A DNA stretch of 64,000 nt from an uncultured Alistipes sp. Lineage in GTDB: Bacteria > Bacteroidota > Bacteroidia > Bacteroidales > Rikenellaceae. This document shows positions 27,569-37,390 of the stretch, in pieces; within the stretch, counting starts at the first letter, position 1; each line of letters starts with the position of its first letter. A program made the translations under genes and the position numbers. The DNA is taken from contig CALURC010000008.1 in the NCBI GenBank assembly GCA_944323075.1, positions 62,001 to 126,000 on the forward strand, read 5' to 3'. Below the pieces are notes generated by a model that saw only the letters and a program-made list of their open reading frames with translations, was not told the DNA's origin and made no database searches.

Positions 27569-29392
27569 ATGAATCGTTCCAACCGCATCCGAACTCTGAA
27601 AGGCACTGTTCTGCTAATCGCCGTAGTAATACTACTACGGCTGTTCTATATCCAGGTACTCGACGAAACCTACAAAACGAATGCAGCAAATAACGTGTTG
27701 AGATATATGGTCCAATACCCGCCGCGAGGTGAGGTCTATGACCGCAACGGCGAATTTCTCGTCCAAAGCAAGGAGGCCTACGATTTGATGGTTACTCCAC
27801 GAGAAGTCCACGATCTGGACACGTTGCTGATGAGCCGCATTCTGGAGATCCCCGTCGAACAGCTCCGCGAAGAGCTCGCCAAGGCCCGCCGATATTCGCC
27901 CTACCGGGCCTCGGTAGTCGTCAAGCAGCTTCCGAAAGAGACAAAACTGAAATTGGAAGAACACTCCTTTCCCGGTTTTTACACCGTCTACCGTACGGTA
28001 CGCTCCTATCCTACCAAGATGGCCGGTAATCTACTGGGTTATGTAGGAGAGGTCAACGAACGTATCATCGAACGCAATCCCTACTACCGCAGCGGAGATT
28101 ACATCGGGATGAGCGGTATCGAACAGGCCTACGAGGAGGTCTTGCGGGGTGTGAAAGGGGTCAAAATCGAGATGGTTGACGTACACGGAGTTCCACAGGG
28201 GTCCTACGCCAACGGAATCTATGATACGCTGGCCTCTCCAGGTGTAGCCATCACCTGTACGATCGACGCCCGCCTGCAGGCTCTGGCCGAAGAGCTGATG
28301 CAGGGCAAGGTGGGCAGCGTGGTGGCCATAGAACCCGAGACCGGTGAGATTTTGGTAATGGCCAGCAGTCCGACCTACGACCCGGACGAACTGGTCGGAC
28401 GAGAACGAGGCAATAACTACATGAAACTGTTGAACGATCCGCGAAGGCCACTTTACAACCGGGCCGTGATGTCCCCTTATCCGCCGGGCTCGACTTTCAA
28501 AGTTTTACAGGGGTTGATCGGACTTCAAGAGGGTGTACTTGTTCCCGAACAGACCTACCCGTGTCATGGCGGATATCCTTACGGACGGGGAATGAAGTGC
28601 CACGCCCACAGCTCTCCCCGTGACCTAAAGGGAGCCATCCAAACCTCATGCAATGCCTATTTTTGTTACGTTTTCCGGAATATCATCGAAAACAAGAAAT
28701 ACAAAAATATCGAAGAGGGATTCGACGTATGGGGTGACTACGTGCGCAGTTTCGGCTATGGCCGGAAATTGGGTTCTGATTTCAACGGCGAACTTAACGG
28801 TAATGTTCCCACATCGGCTTTTTACGACAAAGCCTATCGAGGACGATGGAATGGGCTGACCATCATATCGTTATCCATCGGACAAGGGGAAATGGGATGT
28901 ACTCCACTGCAAATGGCCAACATGGTGGCCACAATCGCCAACCGCGGCTACTACCGGATTCCGCACGTCGTCAAGCGTATCCACGATCGCGACTCGATCG
29001 ACTCCCGCTTTTACGAAAAACATTACACGAAAGTCGATTCCCGTCATTTCGATCCTATTGTAGAAGGAATGTATATGGCCGTGAACGAAGGTGGCACAGG
29101 ACATGTCGCGATGGTTCCCGGACTCGATATTTGCGGAAAGACAGGAACTGCACAAAACCCTCACGGCAGAGACAACAGTACATTTTTCTGTTTTGCTCCA
29201 CGCAACAATCCGAAAATCGCCGTATCGGTGTATATCGAAAACGGAGGATTCGGAGCCACGGTTGCCGCACCAATCGCAAGCCTGCTTACGGAGTATTATC
29301 TGACAGATACGATCAAACGTCCCGATCTGGTCGAAAGAATAAAAACCATGCAAATCGCCTATCCATACTATGAGAAGCAACGAGGAAAATAG
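27569..29392 (+). CDS. mrdA: Penicillin-binding protein 2 (transpeptidase)
   Basis: This 607-residue monofunctional class B transpeptidase crosslinks peptidoglycan during elongation. One N-terminal membrane helix (about 12-27) anchors it. The dimerisation domain follows with PPRGEVYDRNGEFL, then the transpeptidase domain with S308-T-F-K311 (nucleophile in PPGSTFK), a second motif around SCNAYF and K524-T-G-T in CGKTGTAQNPHG. The 3' end overlaps rodA by 23 nt, indicating translational coupling with its glycosyltransferase partner. Confidence 0.96.
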   Translation: MNRSNRIRTLKGTVLLIAVVILLRLFYIQVLDETYKTNAANNVLRYMVQYPPRGEVYDRNGEFLVQSKEAYDLMVTPREVHDLDTLLMSRILEIPVEQLREELAKARRYSPYRASVVVKQLPKETKLKLEEHSFPGFYTVYRTVRSYPTKMAGNLLGYVGEVNERIIERNPYYRSGDYIGMSGIEQAYEEVLRGVKGVKIEMVDVHGVPQGSYANGIYDTLASPGVAITCTIDARLQALAEELMQGKVGSVVAIEPETGEILVMASSPTYDPDELVGRERGNNYMKLLNDPRRPLYNRAVMSPYPPGSTFKVLQGLIGLQEGVLVPEQTYPCHGGYPYGRGMKCHAHSSPRDLKGAIQTSCNAYFCYVFRNIIENKKYKNIEEGFDVWGDYVRSFGYGRKLGSDFNGELNGNVPTSAFYDKAYRGRWNGLTIISLSIGQGEMGCTPLQMANMVATIANRGYYRIPHVVKRIHDRDSIDSRFYEKHYTKVDSRHFDPIVEGMYMAVNEGGTGHVAMVPGLDICGKTGTAQNPHGRDNSTFFCFAPRNNPKIAVSVYIENGGFGATVAAPIASLLTEYYLTDTIKRPDLVERIKTMQIAYPYYEKQRGK

Positions 29393-30806
29393 TTTGACCG
29401 TCGGCGGTTTGGACTGGATGACCATACTGGTCTACACGGTACTGGTTCTGATGGGATGGATCAATATCTACGCCGCCGTCTATGACGAAGCTCACTCCAG
29501 TATCTTCGACATCAGTCAACGCTACGGTATGCAGCTGATCTGGATCGGCGTATCGGCTTTCATCGCCATCTCCATCCTGCTGATCGACGACAAATACTAC
29601 CACATTCTGGCCTATCCCCTATACTGGTTCTCCATACTGGTTTTGATCGGCGTACTGCTGTTCGGCAAGGAGGTCAACGGCGCTAAATCGTGGCTCTTCG
29701 GGATCCAGCCTTCGGAGTTTGTAAAATTCACTACCGCACTGGCTCTGGCCCGCTACATGAGCTCCTACTCGTTCGACATCCGTAACTTGAAACATCTGCT
29801 GCACGTAGCAATTCTGCTCGGACTTCCCGTGCTGATTGTCATGCTGCAGAACGATACCGGATCGGCCTTGGTCTTCGGGTCGTTTCTCTTCATGCTCTAT
29901 CGCGAAGGATTCAACGGATGGGTCTACGTCGCGCTGATCATGATCATCTCGCTTTTTATCTTTTCGTTTCTGCTCGAACCTACCGCCCTTTTGATCGTAC
30001 TGATCCTGGTTTGCGTCGTCGGCGAGGGTATGACCAACGGCAACTGGAAGAGCAAAGCGATCTATCTGGCAGGACTGGCTTTGGGCTCTACATTGATTTA
30101 TACCGTCTGTCAGTTGTTGCTGTCGATCGACATCTCGTGGTACCTTTCCATTCTGATCGCCGCAACACTCTCGATCGGTGTCGTAATCCTCTATGCCTAC
30201 CGCTACAAAATCAACAACATATTAACTTTCATTCTTCTTTTTTTCGGTTCGCTAGGTTTTACCTATACGGTAGATTATGTATTTAATAACGTATTGCAAA
30301 TCCACCAACAGAAGCGTATTCTCGATCTGCTCGGACTCGAATCGGACCTGAACCATTGGGGATACAACGTCAATCAGTCGAAAATTGCCATCGGCTCGGG
30401 CGGATTTACCGGTAAAGGCTTTCTCGAGGGGACACAAACCAAGTTCAACTTCGTCCCCGAACAGAGTACCGACTTCATATTCTGTACCGTCGGAGAAGAG
30501 TGGGGTTTTATCGGCAGTGCCATTGTAATCATTCTTTTTGTGATTCTGATTCTTCGTCTGATCCGTATGGGGGAACGTCAACAAGAACCCTTCGGTCGGA
30601 TTTACTGTTACTGCGTGGCCTCCGTTTTCTTGTTTCACGTAACGATCAACATCGGCATGACGATTGGAATCATGCCGGTTATCGGCATACCGCTTCCTTT
30701 TTTCAGCTACGGAGGATCGTCGCTCATCGCATTTACGATCCTGCTGTTTGTCGCCATAAAATTAGATGCTTCGAAACACAATGAATCACCTTTTGTCAAT
30801 CAATAA
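29370..30806 (+). CDS. rodA: RodA SEDS-family peptidoglycan glycosyltransferase
   Basis: This 478-residue membrane protein polymerises lipid II during elongation with PBP2. It is highly hydrophobic with roughly ten to twelve helices. SEDS motifs are visible: GAKSWLFGIQPSEFVK near residue 108, NQSKIAIGSGGFTGKGFLEGTQTK near residue 338, FVPEQSTDFIF near residue 365 and the closing GIPLPFFSYGGSS near residue 445. An extra hydrophobic segment in the middle makes it longer than E. coli RodA (370 residues), common in Bacteroidota. It is 12 nt before the P-type ATPase. Confidence 0.95.
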   Translation: MRSNEENSLTVGGLDWMTILVYTVLVLMGWINIYAAVYDEAHSSIFDISQRYGMQLIWIGVSAFIAISILLIDDKYYHILAYPLYWFSILVLIGVLLFGKEVNGAKSWLFGIQPSEFVKFTTALALARYMSSYSFDIRNLKHLLHVAILLGLPVLIVMLQNDTGSALVFGSFLFMLYREGFNGWVYVALIMIISLFIFSFLLEPTALLIVLILVCVVGEGMTNGNWKSKAIYLAGLALGSTLIYTVCQLLLSIDISWYLSILIAATLSIGVVILYAYRYKINNILTFILLFFGSLGFTYTVDYVFNNVLQIHQQKRILDLLGLESDLNHWGYNVNQSKIAIGSGGFTGKGFLEGTQTKFNFVPEQSTDFIFCTVGEEWGFIGSAIVIILFVILILRLIRMGERQQEPFGRIYCYCVASVFLFHVTINIGMTIGIMPVIGIPLPFFSYGGSSLIAFTILLFVAIKLDASKHNESPFVNQ

Positions 30807-30818
30807 AAATCAATATTT

Positions 30819-33371
30819 ATGTCCACACCAATGAAAGGTTTAACACAAGAAGAGGTATTGCAAAGTCGTGAAAAACACGGCAGCAATCTGCTGACCCCGC
30901 CCGAACGGAAATCTCCTTGGCGGCTTTTTATTGAAAAATTCAAAGATCCTGTAATCCGGATCTTGTTGGTTGCGGCACTATTGTCGCTCGGAATTGGATT
31001 TATCCATAATGAATTCGCCGAGACGATCGGTATTTTCTGTGCGATCTTTTTAGCAACGGGCATCGCCTTTTGGTTTGAATACGATGCAATGAAAAAATTC
31101 GATCTGCTCAACAGTACAAACGACGATACTCCGGTTAAGGTAATCCGCGACGGCGAGGTGTGCGAAATCCCGAAAAAGGAGGTCGTCGTAGGCGATATCG
31201 TCCTGCTCGAAAGCGGAGAGGAGGTCCCCGCTGACGGACGATTGCTCGAAGCCGTTTCGCTGAAGATCAACGAATCGACCCTGACCGGAGAACTTCAGGT
31301 GGACAAGACCGTCGACCCGAACCACTTCGACTCCGATGCTACCTATCCTTCAAACCACGTTATGCGTGGCACAACGGTGATGGAGGGACACGGAATCATG
31401 GAGGTTTTTGCCGTCGGCGATGCTACTGAATTCGGGAAAGTTGCCGAACAAGCGACAGTAGAAAGCGATGAGGATACCCCACTCAACCTTCAGCTCAAAC
31501 GTCTCTCGAAATGGATTGGTCGCATCGGTATTTCATTGGCCATTCTGACCTTTGTCGCACTGATTGTCAAAGGAATTATTGTCGGCGATCTGCTTCAGGC
31601 GGATTGGACCGATGTCGCTGCCGAAGTACTGCAATACTTCATGGTAGCCGTAACGCTGATCGTCGTCGCCGTTCCCGAAGGGTTGCCGATGAGCGTTACG
31701 CTGTCTTTAGCCGTGAACATGCGTCGGATGCTGCGCACGAACAATCTGGTCCGCAAGATGCACGCCAGCGAAACGATGGGAGCCATCACAGTGATCTGTA
31801 CCGATAAAACGGGAACCCTCACCCGCAACGAAATGCGCGTACACGACACCGTCTTTTATATCGATGACGTGCAGACGATCGAGGAAGGTATCGCCGCCAA
31901 CTCCACCGCCTTTCTGGACCGGAACGGCAAACCGATCGGTAATCCCACTGAAGGAGCCCTGCTGTTGTGGCTGAAGGGACAAAACGTGGATTACACGATA
32001 TTGCGAGAAAAAGCCGTTGTCGTCGATCAGCTGACCTTCACGACCGAACGTAAATTCATGGCCACGCTGACGGATTCTGCCTCCGGAAAGAGAATTTTAT
32101 ACATCAAGGGAGCTCCCGAAATCGTATTGTCACGCTGCCCGGGATTTGACAAAAAATCGGAAGTCGAAGAACGGTTGTTCGCCTTTCAGAACAAAGCCAT
32201 GCGTACATTGGGATTTGCCTATGCCGTTTGTGACGGAATAGAGACCTGCGACGAGGCTCTCGAGAAGTGTGAACTGCACTTCGTGGGAATCGCGGCTATC
32301 TCTGATCCGGTTCGGGATGATGTTCCGCAAGCCGTTCAGGAGTGTTTGAACGCTGGTATCGCCGTAAAAATCGTCACGGGCGATACTCCGGCTACCGCAC
32401 AAGAGATCGGACGTCAGATCGGACTGTGGACCGAGCAGGATACCGATCGGAACCGCATTACCGGTGCGGAATTCGCGGCCATGAGTGACGAAGAACTGCT
32501 CGATCGGGTACAGGAGATCAAGATCATGTCCCGGGCCCGTCCTCTCGACAAACAACGTCTGGTGCGCCTGCTCCAACAACGCGGCGAAGTGGTTGCCGTA
32601 ACCGGAGACGGAACCAACGACGCCCCGGCGCTGAACTTCGCTCAGGTGGGACTGTCAATGGGAACCGGAACCTCCGTAGCCAAAGAGGCCAGCGACATCA
32701 CGCTGCTCGACGACTCGTTCAGCAGCATCGCCACGGCTGTCATGTGGGGTCGTTCGCTCTATCGCAACATTCAACGATTCGTTCTGTTCCAGCTGACAAT
32801 CAATTTCGTAGCGATCATCATCGTACTGCTGGGCTCGATCTTCGGCAATGAACTTCCGCTTACGGTTACCCAGATGCTCTGGGTGAATCTGATTATGGAT
32901 ACCTTTGCGGCATTGGCACTTGCTTCGCTTCCTCCAAGCCGTAGCGTCATGAAGGAACGTCCCCGCAAAAACAGCGACTTCATCATCTCACGACCCATGT
33001 TACGGGCAATTATCGGTGTTGGATCGCTGTTCGTCATCACCCTGTTGGGCCTGCTGTTCTGGTATGGATCGGAGATCAGCCGCTACGACCTGTCGGTATT
33101 CTTCACCGTTTTCGTAATGCTCCAGTTCTGGAATATGTTTAACGCAAAAGGGTTCGGCACCTCCGTTCCGATCTGGAAAGCCACAAAAGGCTGTGCCGCA
33201 TTTTTCGGAGTGCTGCTGCTGATTCTGGTAGGTCAGATTCTGATTGTCTCCTTCGGAGGAGAAGTATTCCGGACTACCCCTATCTCATGGCAGGATTGGC
33301 TGATCGTGATCAGCTCGACCTCGATCGTCATGTGGGTCGGAGAGATCTATCGGCTACTGAAACGGAAATAA
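30819..33371 (+). CDS. Calcium-translocating P-type ATPase (PMCA type)
   Basis: This 850-residue P2B-like ATPase has an N-terminal cation-ATPase domain (about 5-70), the actuator with LTGELQVDK, the M4 motif VAVPEGLPMSV near residue 290, the phosphorylation site DKTGTLT starting at Asp329, a nucleotide-binding domain, the hinge TGDGTNDAPAL at residues 595-605, and the M5-M10 helices at the C-terminus. VPEGLP in M4 is the Ca2+-pump pattern, as opposed to the K+, Na+/K+ or heavy metal types. No calmodulin-type tail is seen. It likely exports Ca2+ from the cytoplasm. Only 12 nt separate it from rodA. Confidence 0.92.
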   Translation: MSTPMKGLTQEEVLQSREKHGSNLLTPPERKSPWRLFIEKFKDPVIRILLVAALLSLGIGFIHNEFAETIGIFCAIFLATGIAFWFEYDAMKKFDLLNSTNDDTPVKVIRDGEVCEIPKKEVVVGDIVLLESGEEVPADGRLLEAVSLKINESTLTGELQVDKTVDPNHFDSDATYPSNHVMRGTTVMEGHGIMEVFAVGDATEFGKVAEQATVESDEDTPLNLQLKRLSKWIGRIGISLAILTFVALIVKGIIVGDLLQADWTDVAAEVLQYFMVAVTLIVVAVPEGLPMSVTLSLAVNMRRMLRTNNLVRKMHASETMGAITVICTDKTGTLTRNEMRVHDTVFYIDDVQTIEEGIAANSTAFLDRNGKPIGNPTEGALLLWLKGQNVDYTILREKAVVVDQLTFTTERKFMATLTDSASGKRILYIKGAPEIVLSRCPGFDKKSEVEERLFAFQNKAMRTLGFAYAVCDGIETCDEALEKCELHFVGIAAISDPVRDDVPQAVQECLNAGIAVKIVTGDTPATAQEIGRQIGLWTEQDTDRNRITGAEFAAMSDEELLDRVQEIKIMSRARPLDKQRLVRLLQQRGEVVAVTGDGTNDAPALNFAQVGLSMGTGTSVAKEASDITLLDDSFSSIATAVMWGRSLYRNIQRFVLFQLTINFVAIIIVLLGSIFGNELPLTVTQMLWVNLIMDTFAALALASLPPSRSVMKERPRKNSDFIISRPMLRAIIGVGSLFVITLLGLLFWYGSEISRYDLSVFFTVFVMLQFWNMFNAKGFGTSVPIWKATKGCAAFFGVLLLILVGQILIVSFGGEVFRTTPISWQDWLIVISSTSIVMWVGEIYRLLKRK

Positions 33372-33404
33372 CCGTTTAAAAATATACCTTTAATTTAAGG
33401 ATCC

Positions 33405-33941
33405 CTAATCCTTGTTTAACCATCGGGCGAATAGTTGTCGAAACAACTGTTTGCCCGATTTCGTTCGGACCATTTTGTGGAAATATACATTCGCGTAATC
33501 GACCGGATAGTACCCCTCGAACAAATTGACAATCAGATCAGCTTCGTACAATACTTCAAAACCCAACTTTTCGGCCTTGACCGCATTGTGGTGTGCCCCG
33601 ACAACATCCACAACCCACTGAGCATCTTGTGCTTCGAGCCACGAAGGATCGGATGCAAACCAATCGGCTGCAATACACATTCCCTCTCGCTGCTGATGTA
33701 TGGGTTGAGAATCGCCGTATTTCCATTTAGCACTGGGACAGCCGATATCATGTAAAAGTGCAGCTATCTCTAATAAACCTGTTTTCCGCTCATCATATCC
33801 CTCACGCATAGCAAGCATGCGAGTATATCCATGTACACACAAAGTATGAGCGATTTGCGTGGAATCACATGCAGCATAATAATCTATCACACGCGACATG
33901 GCTTGTGCAATCTGCTGCTCTGTACGACTCTTTTCCATCAC
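33405..33941 (-). CDS. HD domain-containing hydrolase
   Basis: This 178-residue protein has the metal-dependent HD phosphohydrolase pattern: His in the HTLCVHGYTR helix (His32/His37), His64-Asp65 in ALLHDIG, His117-His118 in GAHHN and Asp135 in YEADLIVN. The closest general families are small stand-alone HD proteins acting on nucleotides or signalling nucleotides; the substrate cannot be told from sequence. It is convergent with the ATPase gene (34-nt gap) and divergent from the MauE/DoxX gene. Confidence 0.85.
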   Translation of the reverse strand: MMEKSRTEQQIAQAMSRVIDYYAACDSTQIAHTLCVHGYTRMLAMREGYDERKTGLLEIAALLHDIGCPSAKWKYGDSQPIHQQREGMCIAADWFASDPSWLEAQDAQWVVDVVGAHHNAVKAEKLGFEVLYEADLIVNLFEGYYPVDYANVYFHKMVRTKSGKQLFRQLFARWLNKD

Positions 33942-33996
33942 CTTTCAATTTTACAATCCGACTCTATCAAACAAAATTACGAAAAAGCTTCAAAAA

Positions 33997-34027
33997 TTGG
34001 ATATCCATACGAAAAAATATAAATTTG
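33997..34027 (+). promoter_or_regulatory. Promoter of MauE/DoxX gene
   Basis: TTG (33997-33999), 20 nt, then TAAATTTG (34020-34027), an exact TAnnTTTG. The ATG follows 21 nt after the -7 box. Confidence 0.6.
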
Positions 34028-34048
34028 CATGAAACTAATTAACTAACA

Positions 34049-35302
34049 ATGAAAAGACAACCCGCTGTCATATCTCTTATACGGTGGATCATTGCACTGA
34101 CCTTCATCTTTTCAGGATTCATCAAAGCCGTTGACCCTTGGGGAACAGCCATCAAACTCGGAGAATATTTCTCAGCATTCGGAATGGCATGGCTCTCGGG
34201 AATCCGTTATTTTATCGGGATTCTGCTCCCAATGATCGAAATGGTACTCGGATTGTGCCTACTGTTCCGAATCCGAGAACGGGCTGCAGCCTGCTGGACA
34301 TTCGTTCTAATGACATTTTTCACCTTATTGTCATTAATACTGGTAATCTGGAATCCTGTTGCCGATTGTGGCTGTTTCGGAGACTTCATCAAACTATCCA
34401 ATGGCCAGACTTTCATAAAAAACATTATTCTGCTGGCACTTACCACTCTATTGTGGCGATATACGCATAAAGAATCATATCGACAACACGACAAATATCT
34501 CGGCATGGAAGAGTGGAGTATGATTCTTCTTTTCTCGCTTTTTTCAGCCGGAATCGGATGTTACAGCATGCGCCATCTTCCGATCTTCGATTTTTTGCCC
34601 TACCATCGGGGAGTCGATATCTCCCAACAAATGCCCGGAGACGAGAGTGAAACAATCACGACCTTGATATACAAAGACCGAACGACGGGTAAAGAACATC
34701 AATTCGCATTGACCGACACGACGTGGTACGATTCGTTGCGTTGGGAATATATAGACACCCACATTACAGAGCGGAAAAAAGCACAACCGGAAACGACTCT
34801 CGATTTCGCCTTGTTCGATTCGACCGGAAACCGTACAGCCGAACTGCTCGCAGAAAGAGATCTTTTCATTATCACGTTGACCGATACGGAACAATCCCTT
34901 CCCGAAGTCTGCCGAAAACGTCTGGAAGAGGTTGCCAGTTACGCTGCACAAAACGAATATAAGATCGTATGTGCCACCCCTTCTACATTACCGGCAGACG
35001 GTCGCATTGCTTTCGGAGCTGCACGAATCCCCGCATACAACATTGACGGGACAACCCTCAAGACGCTGATCCGGGCAAAAAATGGACTTGTCCTGCTACA
35101 TGAAGGAGTCCTGCTCGACAAATGGAATTGCCGGGACATTCCAGCCTTTGAGGACAAATACAGTGCCCGCACTCCGCTTGAAGTGGTCATCGAGCAAGAC
35201 GACCGATGCCAAAAAAGTTGGGCGCTCGGCGTTATGATTACAGGAGTTCTTCTGGTGGGAACAGCTTACTCGATCTACCGAAAAAAACGACATCTCAGAT
35301 AA
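34049..35302 (+). CDS. MauE/DoxX-type membrane protein with periplasmic thioredoxin-like part (BT_3928-like)
   Basis: The 417-residue product has four N-terminal membrane helices (about residues 8-140) with the MauE/DoxX hallmarks FSGFIKAVDPWGTAIK and Cys107-Gly-Cys109 in DCGCFGD. A fifth helix lies near 155-172, a periplasmic domain near 180-385, and a final membrane helix near 390-408. The periplasmic part (LFIITLTDTEQSLPEVCRKRLEE ... IPAYNIDGTTLKTLI) reads like a thioredoxin fold without a CXXC. MauE-type proteins pass electrons for periplasmic thiol chemistry in other systems; here a redox role is inferred. It has its own promoter and terminator. Confidence 0.78.
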   Translation: MKRQPAVISLIRWIIALTFIFSGFIKAVDPWGTAIKLGEYFSAFGMAWLSGIRYFIGILLPMIEMVLGLCLLFRIRERAAACWTFVLMTFFTLLSLILVIWNPVADCGCFGDFIKLSNGQTFIKNIILLALTTLLWRYTHKESYRQHDKYLGMEEWSMILLFSLFSAGIGCYSMRHLPIFDFLPYHRGVDISQQMPGDESETITTLIYKDRTTGKEHQFALTDTTWYDSLRWEYIDTHITERKKAQPETTLDFALFDSTGNRTAELLAERDLFIITLTDTEQSLPEVCRKRLEEVASYAAQNEYKIVCATPSTLPADGRIAFGAARIPAYNIDGTTLKTLIRAKNGLVLLHEGVLLDKWNCRDIPAFEDKYSARTPLEVVIEQDDRCQKSWALGVMITGVLLVGTAYSIYRKKRHLR

Positions 35303-35308
35303 AATAAA

Positions 35309-35347
35309 GTGGAGACGCTCCTTTTAAGACGTCTCCACATTTTTTTC
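35309..35347. terminator. Bidirectional terminator between MauE/DoxX and ABC-F genes
   Basis: A 9-bp perfect stem GTGGAGACG/CGTCTCCAC (35309-35317 with 35330-35338) is followed on the plus strand by TTTTTTT after two bases and on the minus strand by TTTATTTTA. It serves the two convergent genes. Confidence 0.85.
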
Positions 35348-35388
35348 ACTATAATCTTTCGTATCCCGTTCATTTATACGAACAGAGG

Positions 35389-37275
35389 TCAACCCTCTAT
35401 CTCGCTCAATTCGAACCAGCGGGTACTTTTCTGATCAATTAACGTCAACAATTCGCCGATTCGGGTCGAATGTGCCGTCAAAGCCTCGACCGAAAGCGTA
35501 CCGCTACATAGTTCCTGCTCAAGTTGTGCTTTCTCCTGTTCCAGTGTTTCAATCTCCCGTTCGAGAGACTCTTTCTCACGGCGTTCGTTAAAAGACAATT
35601 TGCGTTTCGAAGAATCGGACGACCGTCGCCGCTCCGATACTGCAGGCGTTGATTCCTTTCGCTCTATTCTACCGACTTCCGCCTGCTGCTGATTCTCCTT
35701 AAACCGCTTCCATTCCAAATATTCGCTGTAATTTCCGGGGAAATCCTTTATACGTCCCTCTCCTCCGAAAACCAGCAAATGATCGGCCACCTTGTCCATA
35801 AAGTAACGATCGTGAGACACGACGATCAAACATCCACCATATCCTTGCAAATACTCTTCGAGTACCTGCAACGTCATAATGTCGAGATCATTCGTCGGTT
35901 CATCGAGTACCAGAAAGTTCGGATTCCGCATCAACACCGTACACAGATAGAGCCGGCGACGCTCACCTCCACTCAATTTGGCAATATAGTTATGTTGTGC
36001 TTGAGGCGAAAACAGGAAATACTGCAAAAATTGTGACGCACTCATTCGTCTTCCATCATTCAACTCCACCGACTCGGCCACAGCCGTCACCGCATCGATC
36101 ACTTTCTCTCCCTCATCGAACTCTATTCCCGACTGCGAATAATATCCGAACCGCACAGTCTCACCAATATCTATCGTTCCGGAATCCGGGGCCACTTCTC
36201 CAAGCAACATCCGGATGAAAGTGGACTTACCCGTACCGTTATCGCCGATAATTCCCATCTTCTCGTAACGGGAGAACAGATAATTGAATCCATCGAGAAT
36301 GACCTTGTCACCAAACCGTTTGGAGAGTCCTTTTACCTCGAATATTTTTTTACCGATATAGGTCGCGCCGACATCCAACCGCAGATTTCCCTCCGAACGG
36401 CGCTTGCGCAGCCGTTCTTCGAGATCGTTGAACGACTCGATCCGCGAACGGGCTTTGGTTCCGCGGGCCTGCGGCTGGCGACGAATCCACTCCAGTTCCC
36501 GACGATAAAGATTTACATCCCTTTCTCGTCGACTCTCTTCCGCCTCGAGACGTTGTCGGCGTTTTTCCAAATAGAGTGAATAATTTCCGTCATAAAGATA
36601 GGTCTTCTTATCATCAATCTCGACGATATTCGTACAGACCCGATCCAAAAAATACCGATCATGCGTAACCATCAGCAGACTGAACCGCCCTCGCGAAAGA
36701 TACTCCTCCAACCATTCGATCATTTCGAGATCGAGGTGGTTGGTCGGTTCGTCGAGGATCAGCAGATCGGGCTCGCAAATCAGCGCATTGGCCAAGGCAA
36801 TTCGTTTGATCTGCCCCCCGGAGAGTTGATCGACCGGCTGATCGAAATGAGTAATTTTCAGCTGGGTAAGAATCTGTTTGATCCGTGCTTCGTAATTCCA
36901 TGCATTTTGTGCATCCATCTCATCCGTTGCCCGACGCAATGCCATCTCATCTCCCGATTCCACAGCCTGTTCATACACAGCAATCGCCCGAAGAGCCGGA
37001 GTATCACCGCGCAAACAAGCATTTAATACGGTCCCCGACGGAAACACAGGATTCTGTTCCAGATATGCGACCTTCAAATCACGTCGAAACGTGATCCTCC
37101 CCGACTCATAATCCTCTTTCCCGGCAATAATATTGAGTAGTGTAGTCTTTCCACTTCCGTTTTTCGCAATCAGTCCGATTCGTTGCCCTTCAGCCACACC
37201 CAACGAAAGATGATCGAACAACACCAAATCACCGAACGATTTGACAAGATCCTCCACCTGAAGATAACTGACCAT
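35389..37275 (-). CDS. ABC-F family ATPase
   Basis: This 628-residue soluble protein carries two ABC ATPase domains and no membrane helices. Walker A motifs are AKNGSGKTT (residues 37-45) and GDNGTGKST (near 345); the signatures are LSGGQIKR and LSGGERRR, and the Walker B motifs are LLILDEPTNHLD and FLVLDEPTNDLD. The linker is charged (RRERDVNLYRRELEWIRRQP). A C-terminal Lys/Glu-rich coiled coil (about 540-625) resembles Uup. ABC-F proteins act on ribosomes or nucleic acid structures; Uup-like is my best guess. Antibiotic resistance is not indicated. Confidence 0.92.
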   Translation of the reverse strand: MVSYLQVEDLVKSFGDLVLFDHLSLGVAEGQRIGLIAKNGSGKTTLLNIIAGKEDYESGRITFRRDLKVAYLEQNPVFPSGTVLNACLRGDTPALRAIAVYEQAVESGDEMALRRATDEMDAQNAWNYEARIKQILTQLKITHFDQPVDQLSGGQIKRIALANALICEPDLLILDEPTNHLDLEMIEWLEEYLSRGRFSLLMVTHDRYFLDRVCTNIVEIDDKKTYLYDGNYSLYLEKRRQRLEAEESRRERDVNLYRRELEWIRRQPQARGTKARSRIESFNDLEERLRKRRSEGNLRLDVGATYIGKKIFEVKGLSKRFGDKVILDGFNYLFSRYEKMGIIGDNGTGKSTFIRMLLGEVAPDSGTIDIGETVRFGYYSQSGIEFDEGEKVIDAVTAVAESVELNDGRRMSASQFLQYFLFSPQAQHNYIAKLSGGERRRLYLCTVLMRNPNFLVLDEPTNDLDIMTLQVLEEYLQGYGGCLIVVSHDRYFMDKVADHLLVFGGEGRIKDFPGNYSEYLEWKRFKENQQQAEVGRIERKESTPAVSERRRSSDSSKRKLSFNERREKESLEREIETLEQEKAQLEQELCSGTLSVEALTAHSTRIGELLTLIDQKSTRWFELSEIEG

Positions 37276-37390
37276 ATCGATTCCTCTCCCTTAAATTATA
37301 TAAAAAATGACGGCCGACGGGTCAGAGAGGATACTTCTCGTCCTCTTCTCTCCCTCTCGACCGCCTTATTCGGTTTCCCAATCAGTAGGG

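Noticed and set aside
33396-33412. Small AAGGAT/ATCCTT hairpin between the P-type ATPase and HD genes as a terminator
   Set aside because: Only 6 bp, no T-run, and it overlaps the end of the HD coding region.
35389-37275. Antibiotic resistance ABC-F protein
   Set aside because: The C-terminal coiled coil and general features fit Uup-like housekeeping ABC-F proteins; nothing points to a resistance determinant.
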